A stretch of 64,000 nt of DNA from Gemmatimonadota bacterium (GTDB lineage: Bacteria; Gemmatimonadota; Gemmatimonadetes; Gemmatimonadales; GWC2-71-9): positions 1 to 64,000 of the forward strand of contig JAJCZX010000010.1 in the NCBI GenBank assembly GCA_029262195.1, given 5' to 3'. Of this stretch, positions 43,085 through 52,737 are shown one piece after another. The translations under genes were made by a program, and so were the position numbers. The notes under the pieces were generated by a model. The model was not told the origin of the DNA, made no database searches, and saw only the letters and a program-made list of their open reading frames with translations. Positions within the stretch are counted from its first letter, which is position 1, and every line of letters begins with the position of its first letter.

Positions 43085-43770
43085 CGGGCTGCCTCCTGGT
43101 CGGCGTCGACAACTGAATCGAAGACTATCTCGCCGTGTTCAAGTTCAATGCTCCGGTACGGCGAATTCTTTACGAGGTCGAGATTGTGTGTAGCCATCAG
43201 GACGGCAGTTCCGCTTGCGTTGACGTCTTCCAATAATTTGAATATTCCGCGGGTGGCTCTTTGATCCAGATTCCCGGTTGGCTCGTCGGCGAGCAGTACG
43301 AACGGATCATTTACCAGTGCGCGGGCAATGGCCACCCGCTGCCGTTCCCCCCCGGAGAGTTCCTTTGGGAAGGCCTTCGCTTTGCCGGCCAAACCGACCT
43401 GTGTCAGAACGCGAACGACCTTGGGGCCGATTGTATTCGAGCGGGCGCCGGTCGCTTCGAGAGCAAACGCAACATTTTCTTCGGCGGTACGGTCTTCGAG
43501 CAATCGGAAATCTTGAAACACGATGCCGAGGCGTCGACGCAGTTTAGGGATCTCTCGGCGCGGCATGCTGGTGGTATTGAATCCAGACACCCTTACCTCG
43601 CCTTCGGTGGGCTTACGTTCGGCATGGATAAGGCTCAGGACGGTGGACTTTCCTGCGCCGGAGTGTCCGGTGAGGAATGCGAATTCGCCCTTGCGCAGGT
43701 GAAAGGAGACGTCCTTCAGCGCCAGGTCCCCTTTGGGGTACGCCTTAAAGACTCTGGTGAACTTGATCAA
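43081..43770 (-). CDS. ftsE: Cell division ATP-binding protein FtsE
   Basis: 229 residues, a full ABC ATPase: Walker A LTGHSGAGKST, signature LSGGERQRVAIARAL, Walker B VLLADEPTGNLD and the H-loop in MATHNLDLV. The N-terminal VFKAYPKGDLALKDVSF is typical of FtsE. It powers FtsX-EnvC control of septal amidases. Confidence 0.95.
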   Translation of the reverse strand: MIKFTRVFKAYPKGDLALKDVSFHLRKGEFAFLTGHSGAGKSTVLSLIHAERKPTEGEVRVSGFNTTSMPRREIPKLRRRLGIVFQDFRLLEDRTAEENVAFALEATGARSNTIGPKVVRVLTQVGLAGKAKAFPKELSGGERQRVAIARALVNDPFVLLADEPTGNLDQRATRGIFKLLEDVNASGTAVLMATHNLDLVKNSPYRSIELEHGEIVFDSVVDADQEAAR

Positions 43771-43838
43771 GCTGGTACTTCGAAGTGAAGAGTTGCATGT
43801 AAGAGCGTCGGCCGGTCAAGAAGAAGACCTACCGGGGT

Positions 43839-44372
43839 TCAAATACTGGTGAGGGGTTGGTAACTCGCTGACGCAAGGAATATCAGACGGCGTGTGCAAA
43901 GTTCGTCCAGGGCTTCCTTCACGCTGTCCGGGCTATAATCCAGGGACTCCAACAGATCCTGCTCGCGGGCCGATCCGTTCTTCATGACCATGCCGAATGC
44001 CTTGCGGGCAATTTCGTTGATGGGACCCAGTAGTTGGACTTCACCCGACCGATCCTCGGCCACGGTTGCAAGGCCGTGCCGATCAAGGACGGCCTCAATG
44101 GCCTCCATGTGGGCGCCACTGACCCCGCGAAGGAGGAAATAGCGCCCGGTGCCGTGGGCCAGAAGGAGTTTGGCGACGATTTCGTCTGCGCACGAGAAGT
44201 CGAGGCAGTTGACCTGACCAAAATCGATGACTGCAAGCTGGGCTTCGTCAATCTTCTCGAGCTCTTCTTCTACCCTGCTTCGTACCGCTCGCCCTGTGCT
44301 ACGCGTAACCAGGTTGTTGTAGAGCGGCGACTGCGTCAGGTTGAGAATCCCTTTGAGATCAATCAGCTGCAT
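43839..44372 (-). CDS. STAS-like regulatory protein (DUF4325-type)
   Basis: 177 residues. A STAS-like core (AQLAVIDFGQVNCLDFSCAD; AKLLLAHGTGRYFLLRGVSG) is followed by a winged-helix-like tail (SAREQDLLESLDYSPDSVKEALDELCTRR). It follows an HATPase protein by 5 bp. Such pairs resemble antisigma-factor and antagonist modules, suggesting a partner-switch system; no sigma factor gene lies in the window. Function is inference. Confidence 0.65.
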   Translation of the reverse strand: MQLIDLKGILNLTQSPLYNNLVTRSTGRAVRSRVEEELEKIDEAQLAVIDFGQVNCLDFSCADEIVAKLLLAHGTGRYFLLRGVSGAHMEAIEAVLDRHGLATVAEDRSGEVQLLGPINEIARKAFGMVMKNGSAREQDLLESLDYSPDSVKEALDELCTRRLIFLASASYQPLTSI

Positions 44373-44377
44373 TCGTT

Positions 44378-45286
44378 CTACTTGCTTCCCTTGCTCGTTT
44401 CGAGTTGTTCCGGGATGATCATTTGGATCTGGCTACCAGGAAATTTAGCCAGGTTGTCAAGACGGGGATCGTCCGAATCCCAGTCGGGAGAAATGGTCAA
44501 TCGCGAGGTTCCGCTCCGAACGCTCATTTTACCATCCCAGCGATTGAGATATCGGCGAATTCCCTGTAAACCCTGACCGCGGCCGGGATCCCGAAACCGA
44601 CTGACGGCCTGCATTAGCGCCGCTTCCAGTGCCGGACCATCTCCCCATCTGTCCCCATGATGCTTGGCGAGGCTGGGTTCTAAAGATTCCCTGAATCCCA
44701 TGCCGGAGTCGCTAACCGCAATCAAAACGATTTTTCTCCCCAAACGTTTCTTCCAGTTATAACTCTGGACCGATACCCAACCTGAGGTCCCAGAGTGCTC
44801 CACAATATTCTGACAAGCCTCCGAAAGCGCCATAGCGAATCCCATAGTCGAAGTAGAATCCAGCTTTAATTCGTGCGTCAAAATGGCAACTGCACGTTCC
44901 TGGATCTTCCGCACTACCTCATGGACATCGTCGACCTCCCTGATGGGAGTTATCTCAAGAAGAACGTCCTGTTTGTTCTTGGGAATGACCTTTGGGACCT
45001 TGCCATGAAGTTCAAAGAATTCCTCAGCAAAATCGAAGAAACCGAGGCGGCTCCAGTAGCCCGAGACATTCCGATCATTGGGGATCGTAAACAGAGGTTT
45101 TTCTGCACCTGAGTCGCGCAAAACCTGACCGGCCACAAGGATTCCGGTAAGCCCATATGGCGTAGCCCAGTTGGCGGCGTGGGCATCGAACAGGAGTTTT
45201 TCATCTCCCGGTTCACCGAAATTCTTTGCGAATTGGTCGAATGTTTGATCATCAAAGCTTGTCGGTATTTCAACAACCCTGGTCAT
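44378..45286 (-). CDS. HATPase-domain regulatory protein (RsbW/anti-sigma-like) with N-terminal STAS-like region
   Basis: 302 residues. The first 110 look STAS-like (WATPYGLTGILVAGQVL). Residues 150-260 hold a GHKL ATPase: ALSEACQNIVEHSG (N box), AVSDSGMGFRE (G1), and GRGQGLQGIRRYL (G2). There is no His-kinase dimerisation domain, so it is closer to serine kinases of partner switches. It lies inside the lepA-to-envC train, with its start overlapping the PfkB gene by 4 bp. Confidence 0.75.
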   Translation of the reverse strand: MTRVVEIPTSFDDQTFDQFAKNFGEPGDEKLLFDAHAANWATPYGLTGILVAGQVLRDSGAEKPLFTIPNDRNVSGYWSRLGFFDFAEEFFELHGKVPKVIPKNKQDVLLEITPIREVDDVHEVVRKIQERAVAILTHELKLDSTSTMGFAMALSEACQNIVEHSGTSGWVSVQSYNWKKRLGRKIVLIAVSDSGMGFRESLEPSLAKHHGDRWGDGPALEAALMQAVSRFRDPGRGQGLQGIRRYLNRWDGKMSVRSGTSRLTISPDWDSDDPRLDNLAKFPGSQIQMIIPEQLETSKGSK

Positions 45287-46230
45287 TTGGGTGCGATTTC
45301 CCCTCTCAGGTGGTAGTGCAACCGGGACGCCCCGCGGCTGGCCAGATTTCGTTCGGCCATCCTGTTTGCCGTCCGTATTCCCGTTTCAAGATCAACTTCT
45401 GCCAGCAGTTGTGCAATCAGGGTTGCTCCGAAAACATCCCCGCATCCAGTGGGATCGCCCTCGACCGTCTCTTGTGCCGGGATTTTTGCGGTCTTGATAT
45501 GTCCAGAACTGGATACACCATTTCGTCGCAGGGCAAAAGGATCGTTGGCAAAATAGACCGCACCCTCGGGCCCCAGAGTGACAACCAGGAGTTGTACGCC
45601 CGCGTGCAGCGCGGCAGCAGCCAGTTCCATCGGGTTGGTCTCCAGGGCGCCCATCTCGTCCTCGTTTAGCTGCACTGCGTCAAAACAACTGAACCAGGCC
45701 CTGAGATCAGGAAGCGGGCGAAACTCGCGAATACCGTTGGCAGCCATCCCGAACAGGAGCGAGTGGAGGTCGCAATAAATGGGACCGTCAAAGCCTCTGC
45801 GCAGGTGAAGGGCAGTTTCGAGATCCAGCTCCCAACCCGAAATGAAATTGACATAGATGGCGTCAAGGTCCGCGACCAATGGCCCCAGCTCGGACCAGGA
45901 CCATCCGGGGACTCCTCCTCGGAGTTGCTCTGTGCGTCTGGTGGCGCTTGTATACCGCAAGGTTACCCGGTTGTTTGGTTCCGGTACCTCCAGAAACCGT
46001 GTAGCACCTCTGCGATGGGTCAGGTCCCGCAAGAACTCGTTCGCCTCAAAGGCGAGGTCGTTGCCGACTTTTACCAGTGGGACTATTTCCCAGTCAGGTC
46101 CAAGTCCCGCCTCGAGAGCGCCCAGCGCATAAGCGATTCCACCCCACTCCTCGACCTCGCTTTCCCCGCGATCTCTTCTGCCATGGATGGTATCCCACAC
46201 CATCGTGCCGATCACACCAATTTTTTTCAC
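45283..46230 (-). CDS. PfkB-family carbohydrate kinase
   Basis: 315 residues. The PfkB C-terminal motif EGDPTGCGDVFGATLIAQLL has the catalytic Asp in GCGD, and the N-terminal part (GVIGTMVWDTIHG; WGGIAYALGALEAG) matches the ribokinase substrate side. The sugar cannot be deduced. Adjacent to a ROK kinase and a heptosyltransferase, so a role in activating a surface sugar precursor is plausible. Ends overlap both neighbours by 4 bp. Confidence 0.83.
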   Translation of the reverse strand: MKKIGVIGTMVWDTIHGRRDRGESEVEEWGGIAYALGALEAGLGPDWEIVPLVKVGNDLAFEANEFLRDLTHRRGATRFLEVPEPNNRVTLRYTSATRRTEQLRGGVPGWSWSELGPLVADLDAIYVNFISGWELDLETALHLRRGFDGPIYCDLHSLLFGMAANGIREFRPLPDLRAWFSCFDAVQLNEDEMGALETNPMELAAAALHAGVQLLVVTLGPEGAVYFANDPFALRRNGVSSSGHIKTAKIPAQETVEGDPTGCGDVFGATLIAQLLAEVDLETGIRTANRMAERNLASRGASRLHYHLRGEIAPK

Positions 46231-47207
46231 TTCAATTCCAACCGCTGCGTTTTGAACGACGCCACTGCTCCATAGACACCGGCCGTTCCAGGAAGCTCCC
46301 CCGGTACGATTCGGCAGGCGTCGACTCCAGCTCGGAAGGCGCGGCGTCTGACCTCGGTACGCAGTGGTTGGAACAGCGCTGCTCCGGCCTGGGTGACCCC
46401 ACCGCAGATAACGAAAACTTCCGGGTTGAGGATGTTTACGATGTTTGCTATTCCGGCCCCGAGAAAGCCCGCTGTGTTTCTGACGACTTCCTGAGCGAGG
46501 GCGTCGCCGTTTTTTGCGGCGTCGTAGACTGTCTGCGCTGTGACGTCCTCAAGCTTGCCGTTTACCAGCTCACTTATTTGGGACGCGTACCCGGTCTCGA
46601 TGGCTTCGACGGAGCGCAGGGCGATCGCCGGTCCCGATGCATATGCTTCCAGACACCCGTAATTACCGCACTGGCAACGCCTACCGTTCGAATCAATAGT
46701 CATGTGCCCGAACTCCCCGGCCATGTCTGAAGCGCCGTGGTAAAGTCGGTCGTGTACTACGATTCCGCCACCGATTCCAGTACCCACCGTCAAACCAACA
46801 ACTGACACGGCGCCTCTGGCGGCACCTTTCCACGCTTCCCCCAGCACAGCGCAGTTGGCATCATTGTCCAGAGAAGCGGGAAGGCCGAGGGAGTCGCTGA
46901 TCATCTGGCGGAGTGGCACGTTTTTCCACTTGAGATTCGGGGTGATCTCCACGATCCCCGTCTTGGTGCTTAGCGGACCTGGCGAGCCTATTCCCACACC
47001 TACTATGTCGAGGTCGGAGCCGGCCACGCGGCGGGCGGCTTCCGCGGACCCTTTGGCCATTTTCGAAATAAGTTCAATTACAGTCTCGGAGCCTTCTGAA
47101 ACAGGCGTTGGTCGGGACTCCTGGCCGTAAATGGTCTCCCCATCCTCGGACAGGGTGCCTACAACGATGTTTGTGCCACCGAGGTCTACCCCTATTATGA
47201 ATCGCAA
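46227..47207 (-). CDS. ROK-family sugar kinase (glucokinase-like)
   Basis: TTG 47207 with GGAG 8 nt upstream gives 326 residues starting [19 protein letters not shown]; longer versions run inside the heptosyltransferase gene. ATP motif DLGGTN, the ROK zinc motif CQCGNYGCLEAYASG and the catalytic Asp in LDNDANCAVLGE are all present. Likely phosphorylates glucose or a related hexose. Overlaps the heptosyltransferase by 13 bp. Confidence 0.88.
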   Translation of the reverse strand: MRFIIGVDLGGTNIVVGTLSEDGETIYGQESRPTPVSEGSETVIELISKMAKGSAEAARRVAGSDLDIVGVGIGSPGPLSTKTGIVEITPNLKWKNVPLRQMISDSLGLPASLDNDANCAVLGEAWKGAARGAVSVVGLTVGTGIGGGIVVHDRLYHGASDMAGEFGHMTIDSNGRRCQCGNYGCLEAYASGPAIALRSVEAIETGYASQISELVNGKLEDVTAQTVYDAAKNGDALAQEVVRNTAGFLGAGIANIVNILNPEVFVICGGVTQAGAALFQPLRTEVRRRAFRAGVDACRIVPGELPGTAGVYGAVASFKTQRLELK

Positions 47208-48211
47208 TTCGTTTTCTCCGTGATTCCGGTGATCATGGATTGCAGCCTCTCGGCAACCGTGTGCGGTTTGAGGTCTATCATGCACCGGTGGTGACGCAGG
47301 GGGCAACGCTTACTCCCGTGAGTAGAACAGGGTCTGCAGTCCAGGTTTTCCAACTCCGCTACGTCGCTGTTGTCGCCGATCGGCCCGAAACCTGAATTTG
47401 GGGCCGTAGGACCAAATATAGCCAGCGTGGGTGTCCCCGTTGCGCCCGCGATGTGCAGGGGCGCCGAATCGTTGGTAAGAGCCGCGGTTGCCGCTTCTAT
47501 CACGACCGCCGACTCGCGAATCGTGAGGCGTCCGGCAAGGTCGACCACGTCGCTCCCGGGTCTAAACACGCCTTTCTCCCGGTCGGTCCCTACAGAAACC
47601 ATCGGAATAAACCCCTTCAGCAACTCGGCAAGCTCGTCGAAGTGAGGCCAGCGTTTTGTCGCCCATGTAGCACCTGGAGCCAGGACAAGAAAAGGAGCTT
47701 GCGGGTCAATCCCGTTAGAGGTCAGATAGCGACGAGCGGTGTCCTGATCTTCCCGGGTAAGTGTAAGCGACATAGGCGGGATGGGCTCTCCCGGGTCTGT
47801 GCCGCAGGCCAGGGAAAGATGTCGCGTGGTCTCATGCCCTGAACCTGCAGGCCTGCTCTCCGTGTACAGAAAGCGCCATGGCGACTCCCGGTATCCGACC
47901 CGACGCTTGATGCCTGCGGCTCTGGCGAGCAAGGCGCTTCGCAGCGAGCGGTGTGGCAGGTAGGCCACGTCATACTTGAGGCCACGTAGAGTTGTAGCGA
48001 GATGCAGAATGCCCCTTACTCCGCGATCTTTAGCTCGCTTGTCGAAAGGAATTGCGTTGGCCACTGCGGGGTTCGTCTCAAGGATGGGGCAAGCTAACGG
48101 AGTGCATACCACATCGACTGAGTCGTGGGTGGACGCAAGAAAAGATACTAGCGGAGTGGTCAAAACCACGTCGCCGAGGAAGGCGGTTTGGACGACCAGG
48201 GCTCTGGTCAA
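47195..48211 (-). CDS. Glycosyltransferase family 9, ADP-heptose:LPS heptosyltransferase-like
   Basis: 338 residues. N-terminal [20 protein letters not shown], central [20 protein letters not shown] and C-terminal [24 protein letters not shown] with the [20 protein letters not shown] segment fit heptosyltransferase II (WaaF). It adds heptose to the LPS inner core at the inner membrane, implying an LPS-bearing outer membrane. Its ATG overlaps the lepA stop. Confidence 0.87.
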   Translation of the reverse strand: MTRALVVQTAFLGDVVLTTPLVSFLASTHDSVDVVCTPLACPILETNPAVANAIPFDKRAKDRGVRGILHLATTLRGLKYDVAYLPHRSLRSALLARAAGIKRRVGYRESPWRFLYTESRPAGSGHETTRHLSLACGTDPGEPIPPMSLTLTREDQDTARRYLTSNGIDPQAPFLVLAPGATWATKRWPHFDELAELLKGFIPMVSVGTDREKGVFRPGSDVVDLAGRLTIRESAVVIEAATAALTNDSAPLHIAGATGTPTLAIFGPTAPNSGFGPIGDNSDVAELENLDCRPCSTHGSKRCPLRHHRCMIDLKPHTVAERLQSMITGITEKTNCDS

Positions 48212-50007
48212 TCGAGTTGCAGCACCGCGAGAAACGCTTCCTGGGGAATCTCTACCGACCCCACCTGTTTCATTCTCTTCTTACCTTCTTTTTGCTTTTC
48301 CAGGAGTTTTCTCTTTCGAGTGATATCGCCGCCGTAGCACTTTGCAGTAACGTTTTTCCGGAGCGGAGCGACGCGCTCCCGGGCGATGACGTTTTGGTGA
48401 ATGGCAGCCTGAATGACGACTTCAAAAAGTTGACGTGGAATCAGCTCTCTTAGTTTCTTGGCTATCCGTCGTCCCCAGTCGTACGCTTTGTCGCGATGGA
48501 TGATCACGCTGAAAGCGTCGATCGGTTCACCGTTGATGAGCATGTCGAGTTTGGCAAGGTTGGACGCACGGTATTCAAGGAATTCATAATCCATCGCCGC
48601 GTAGCCACGGCTAATCGTTTTGAGCCGGTCGTAAAAATCGAGGATTATTTCTGACAGCGGGAATTCCCATTCGAATTGCACTCGCTCCTGATCGAGGTAG
48701 TGCATCCCCACGTAGACGCCCCTTCTTTCCTGTCCCAGCGTCATTATCGGTCCGATGTAGTCGGCGGGGCAGGTTATGCGGCTCTTCACGTACGGCTCGC
48801 GTACTCGTTCGACGCTGGCGTCGGTTGGTAGGCGGGTAGGGTTCTCGATGATCTCGATGGTACCGTCTGTTTTGTCGACGTGGTACTCCACGTTGGGTAC
48901 TGTTGCGATCAGGTCGAGATTGAACTCCCTCTCCAGCCTCTCCCGTATGATATCCATGTGGAGCAGCCCCAGGAATCCGCAACGAAACCCGAATCCGAGG
49001 GCTACTGATGTTTCGGGCTCAAAATGGAGCGAGGCGTCGTTGAGCTGGAGTTTTTCAAGAGCGTCTCGCAAGCCTTCGTACTGCGTGGTGTCCGTAGTAT
49101 AGATACCGGCGAACACCATGGGGTTGATTTCCAGGTAACCGGCCAGCATTTGGTCGGGGTGGTGGTCATCGTCGACAATTGTGTCGCCGACCCGAGTTTC
49201 CCCGACTCCACGAGTGTTGGCAACCACATAACCCACCTCTCCCGCCGTCAACTTCTTCGCTTTTATTTGCCCCAACTGAAGGTAGCCCACCTCCGCGACT
49301 TCGTACGAGTCTTGAAGGTGTGAGCCAAATGCGATTCTCATCCCGGGCTTCAGCTCGCCATCGATCACGCGGATTGAGGGGATCGCTCCCCGATACCTGT
49401 CGTAGTAGGAGTCAAAGATCAGGGCTCGCAGGTGGTCTTTCGGGTTTCCGCGCGGCGCAGGCACCCTGGTCACTATTTCCTCCAACAATTCCGGGACCCC
49501 ATCTCCCGCTTTGGCAGAAACTCTGAGAATCGAATCGGGATCAATGCCTAGCAGGTCTCCGATCTCTTCGGCTCTCTTTTCCGGTTCTGAGGCTGGAAGG
49601 TCGATCTTGTTGAGGACTGGAATGATCTCCAGGTCGGCCTCCATGGCCAAAAACAGGTTGCTGAGAGTCTGAGCCTGGATCCCCTGCGACGCGTCGACCA
49701 CGAGTACTGCGCCTTCGCAGGCCGCCAGAGAGCGGGAAACCTCGTAGGTAAAGTCGACGTGTCCCGGTGTGTCGATCAGGTTTAACTCGTGCTCGTCACC
49801 GCTTTTCGCCGTGTAGGTCATCCTAACGGCATTGAGCTTGATAGTAATGCCCCGTTCCCGCTCCAGGTCCATAGTGTCGAGAACCTGCTCGCGCATCTCC
49901 CGCTTCTGGAGCGTAGATGTGCACTCAATCAACCGGTCGGCGAGAGTGGACTTGCCGTGGTCAATATGAGCGACGATGCAAAAATTGCGTATGCGGGACT
50001 GTTTCAT
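48208..50007 (-). CDS. lepA: Elongation factor 4 (LepA)
   Basis: 599 residues from ATG 50007, exactly the family length; the open frame upstream is low-complexity. G1 [13 protein letters not shown]3 [13 protein letters not shown]4 NKIDLP and the LepA-specific C-terminal domain ([21 protein letters not shown]) are intact. It back-translocates stalled ribosomes. It opens the nine-gene leftward train that ends with envC. Confidence 0.98.
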   Translation of the reverse strand: MKQSRIRNFCIVAHIDHGKSTLADRLIECTSTLQKREMREQVLDTMDLERERGITIKLNAVRMTYTAKSGDEHELNLIDTPGHVDFTYEVSRSLAACEGAVLVVDASQGIQAQTLSNLFLAMEADLEIIPVLNKIDLPASEPEKRAEEIGDLLGIDPDSILRVSAKAGDGVPELLEEIVTRVPAPRGNPKDHLRALIFDSYYDRYRGAIPSIRVIDGELKPGMRIAFGSHLQDSYEVAEVGYLQLGQIKAKKLTAGEVGYVVANTRGVGETRVGDTIVDDDHHPDQMLAGYLEINPMVFAGIYTTDTTQYEGLRDALEKLQLNDASLHFEPETSVALGFGFRCGFLGLLHMDIIRERLEREFNLDLIATVPNVEYHVDKTDGTIEIIENPTRLPTDASVERVREPYVKSRITCPADYIGPIMTLGQERRGVYVGMHYLDQERVQFEWEFPLSEIILDFYDRLKTISRGYAAMDYEFLEYRASNLAKLDMLINGEPIDAFSVIIHRDKAYDWGRRIAKKLRELIPRQLFEVVIQAAIHQNVIARERVAPLRKNVTAKCYGGDITRKRKLLEKQKEGKKRMKQVGSVEIPQEAFLAVLQLD

Positions 50008-50094
50008 GGGAAAACAAATATAACGGTGGGGAGGTGGGGAAGTCGGGAGGGGATGGCGATCTGAGTCCTGCAGTATAGACGGATGAGGGGGGAA

Positions 50095-50117
50095 GAGGAG
50101 TGGCTCCGCCACCCCTC
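50095..50117 (-). other. Stem-loop between M28 peptidase and lepA genes
   Basis: GAGGAGTGGC (50095-50104) pairs with GCCACCCCTC (50108-50117) with one mismatch and a TCC loop. The flanking sequence has no T-tract. Just upstream of lepA, 50023-50057 is a G-rich imperfect octamer repeat (GGTGGGGA type). Confidence 0.45.
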
Positions 50118-50137
50118 AACCCCTCAACCATCAAATA

Positions 50138-51664
50138 TCACTCAGAGGTATTCACAATCTGTTCGTAACTCTCGGGTACCCAGCGGGGTCGCTGGTCCGA
50201 GTTGGCCACTTCCAGGCCGAGGTGGAAGTTGAGTCGGATGATCCGCGCCTCCTTTTCGGCGTCGATGCGGTCAACTTCGTCATCAACTCCGTGGTAGTCG
50301 TCGTGTACCCCGTTGAAGAAGAAGAGGATTGGAATTCCCTTCTGCGCGAAATTGAAGTGATCGGATCGGAAGTAGAAACGCTCATCAGGCCACATATCGT
50401 CGATGGCGGTCATTCCAAGTTCCGGATGCTCCGCGTTGACGCGATTGAGCGTCTCGCCGAGGTCGGAATGCTCTTTCCCGATCACGACGATAGTGTCGGC
50501 CCAGTTGCGGGCTACCATGTCGATGTTGATGTTGGCGACGACCTGTTCGGTCGGTACCGGAAGGTTGTTGGCGAAGTACTCGCTGCCCCAGAGTCCTTTT
50601 TCTTCACCACTGACCGTGAGGAAAATCATTGAACGACGCGGGCGTTCGGCCATCATGGAATATGCTTCCGCGAGTTCAAGTACCGCCGCGGTGCCGGACG
50701 CATCGTCGTCGGCTCCGTTTGAGATACTGTCGCCGTCTTCATTGGGGCGGCTGCTGATCCCGATGTGATCCATGTGAGCGCTGAAAACTACGTACTCATC
50801 CTTCAACTCCGGATCGGAACCCTCGAGAACGGCCACCACATTGGGCGCAGATGCACGTCCTGCGATGCGTTGTTTCAGTTCGAGGGAAACTTCGCCGGTT
50901 AGCGGCGTAGCGGTGATTGGAGCTGCGGGGTTGGCTCGTGCCGCGGCCAGGTCGAAACCGGCCATCTCCAACGCATCGGCAACATCAGAATCGCGAACTT
51001 CAAAATATCCAGCCCCGCCGACTCCGCTTTCGGCCCAGGCACGCACGGTTGATCGTCGTTCAAGGAAAGATCCTGCCGCGGCGAACGCTTCATCGCTACG
51101 CTGAGAAACCAGCACGAAAGATGCCGCCCCGCTACGGAGAATCGAGTTGATCAACCCGGGCCACCGGCCCTCGAAATCACCGTTGACCGTGGGCACAACG
51201 GCAAAAACGATCTTGTCGGTAAGGTCCAGCGATGCAGCGTTCTCGTCGGCAAAGGAGCCGGAAACGACTACGGCGTTACCGCTGATGGTTCCCGTGCTTC
51301 CACGCCCGAAAAGGACCTGAAAGCCTTCGCCAGCCGCCAGCCGGGTGCCGCCGATGGTGATGTGCGAGGCGTTAAGGTCCCAAACAGTCTCATTGAGTGG
51401 GTAACGTTGCATGTAGCTACCGGCGTCGCCAAGGGGCTTGAGGCCGAACGAATAAAACTGCCCGGCGACGTAGTTGGCGGTCGCTTCCAGGCCCGGTGAT
51501 GGCGTGTCGCGCCCCATCATCGAATCGTCGGCTATAAGCGCGATCCGGTTGCGAACATCGTCTTCAGTGATCGAATTCAGGGCTTCATCGACGCTGGCCA
51601 TGCCCTGGGCGGCCAGTATGCCCGGCGCGAACATCAGTGCGCCGGCTAGGAAAACACGTTTCAT
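50138..51664 (-). CDS. Secreted M28-family zinc aminopeptidase
   Basis: ATG 51664 starts a signal peptide (MKRVFLAGALMFAPGILAAQ); 508 residues. Zinc and catalytic residues are in order: FSAHMDHIG, NGADDDASGTAAVLELAE, TVSGEEKGLWGSEYFA, NINIDMVARN and YFRSDHFNFAQKGIP. A PA-type insert (about 130-230) precedes the catalytic core. It would release N-terminal amino acids outside the cytoplasm. Confidence 0.9.
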   Translation of the reverse strand: MKRVFLAGALMFAPGILAAQGMASVDEALNSITEDDVRNRIALIADDSMMGRDTPSPGLEATANYVAGQFYSFGLKPLGDAGSYMQRYPLNETVWDLNASHITIGGTRLAAGEGFQVLFGRGSTGTISGNAVVVSGSFADENAASLDLTDKIVFAVVPTVNGDFEGRWPGLINSILRSGAASFVLVSQRSDEAFAAAGSFLERRSTVRAWAESGVGGAGYFEVRDSDVADALEMAGFDLAAARANPAAPITATPLTGEVSLELKQRIAGRASAPNVVAVLEGSDPELKDEYVVFSAHMDHIGISSRPNEDGDSISNGADDDASGTAAVLELAEAYSMMAERPRRSMIFLTVSGEEKGLWGSEYFANNLPVPTEQVVANINIDMVARNWADTIVVIGKEHSDLGETLNRVNAEHPELGMTAIDDMWPDERFYFRSDHFNFAQKGIPILFFFNGVHDDYHGVDDEVDRIDAEKEARIIRLNFHLGLEVANSDQRPRWVPESYEQIVNTSE

Positions 51665-51831
51665 GGGAGTCTCCAAAGAGGGTTTTTCTCTAATTCAGAA
51701 AGGTACTACGCCGTCCCCCTCGTGAGGGTCCCGCCGGCCCCGGAGCGATTTCAACGGTTGTGGCAGGTTTTCGAAACAACACCCGGATCCCGGTGTAATT
51801 TCTCGGCACCCACCCGATTACCTTAAATTAT

Positions 51832-52737
51832 ATGACAGCTTCGCAAAGAATAGACCTTCTTGATCCCTATGAGGTCGCCCAGTTGGGCGGTATTGAGTTC
51901 GTAAGCCGAGGCGTGGTCGAAGGTTTTTTGTCGGGCCTCCATCGGTCGCCGTTCCATGGGTTTTCGGTTGAATTCGCGGAACACAGGCCATATCAGCCCG
52001 GCGACGAACTGCGATACATCGACTGGAAGATGTTGGCTCGTTCAGATCGATTGGTGGTCAAGCAGTACGAAGAAGAGACCAACCTGCGGTCGATGGTCGT
52101 TCTTGATAGTAGTGCTTCAATGGATTGGAGTGGTGCCGAGGACCGGCTGACGAAACTTGAATACGCGAAGCGCCTCGCGGCCGCACTGGCCCATATCCTC
52201 CTGACCCAACGTGATGCAACCGGGTTCATCTCCTTCGCTGAGGAGATCAATACGATAGTGCCGGCACGGGCTCGGCGCCAGCAGTGGACTAACCTTGTGA
52301 AGGAAATCATTGGCGTTTCTCCCGGCGGCGGTACGGCTGCTGAACCTGCGTTGCGCCGTGTGACTGATTTTTTGCGGAGGCGCGGGTTGGTTGTTTTTAT
52401 CTCCGATTTTCTTTTGGACCAAGAATTGGTCCTGAAGGCGTTGCAGTTCCTACGCCACCGCGGTCATCAGGTTGTGGCGTTTCACATCATGGATCCCGGC
52501 GAAATGAGACTGGAAGGACCTCCCGAAGCCAAATTCGTCGACCTGGAAAATGCGGGGAGTGTTGTTGCCCGGCCCCGTGAGTTGGGAGCCGCCTACAATG
52601 AGACCGTTACCCAGGCCGTTACCCAGTGGAGGTCCGCCTGTCGATCAGGTGGAATCGCATATCACCACGTCACCACTGACACACCCTTCGGACATGTGCT
52701 CCGCAAGGCCACTTCTCGTTCGGCCGGTGTCAGATAG
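51832..52737 (+). CDS. DUF58 protein, MoxR-associated
   Basis: 301 residues. VEFAEHRPYQPGDELRYIDW is the DUF58 signature, and MVVLDSSASMDWSG with later GGGTAAEPALRR is a vWA-like metal site. DUF58 proteins typically act with a MoxR ATPase and BatA-like membrane proteins; here the BatA-like gene begins at the next base. No moxR is in the window. Confidence 0.87.
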   Translation: MTASQRIDLLDPYEVAQLGGIEFVSRGVVEGFLSGLHRSPFHGFSVEFAEHRPYQPGDELRYIDWKMLARSDRLVVKQYEEETNLRSMVVLDSSASMDWSGAEDRLTKLEYAKRLAAALAHILLTQRDATGFISFAEEINTIVPARARRQQWTNLVKEIIGVSPGGGTAAEPALRRVTDFLRRRGLVVFISDFLLDQELVLKALQFLRHRGHQVVAFHIMDPGEMRLEGPPEAKFVDLENAGSVVARPRELGAAYNETVTQAVTQWRSACRSGGIAYHHVTTDTPFGHVLRKATSRSAGVR

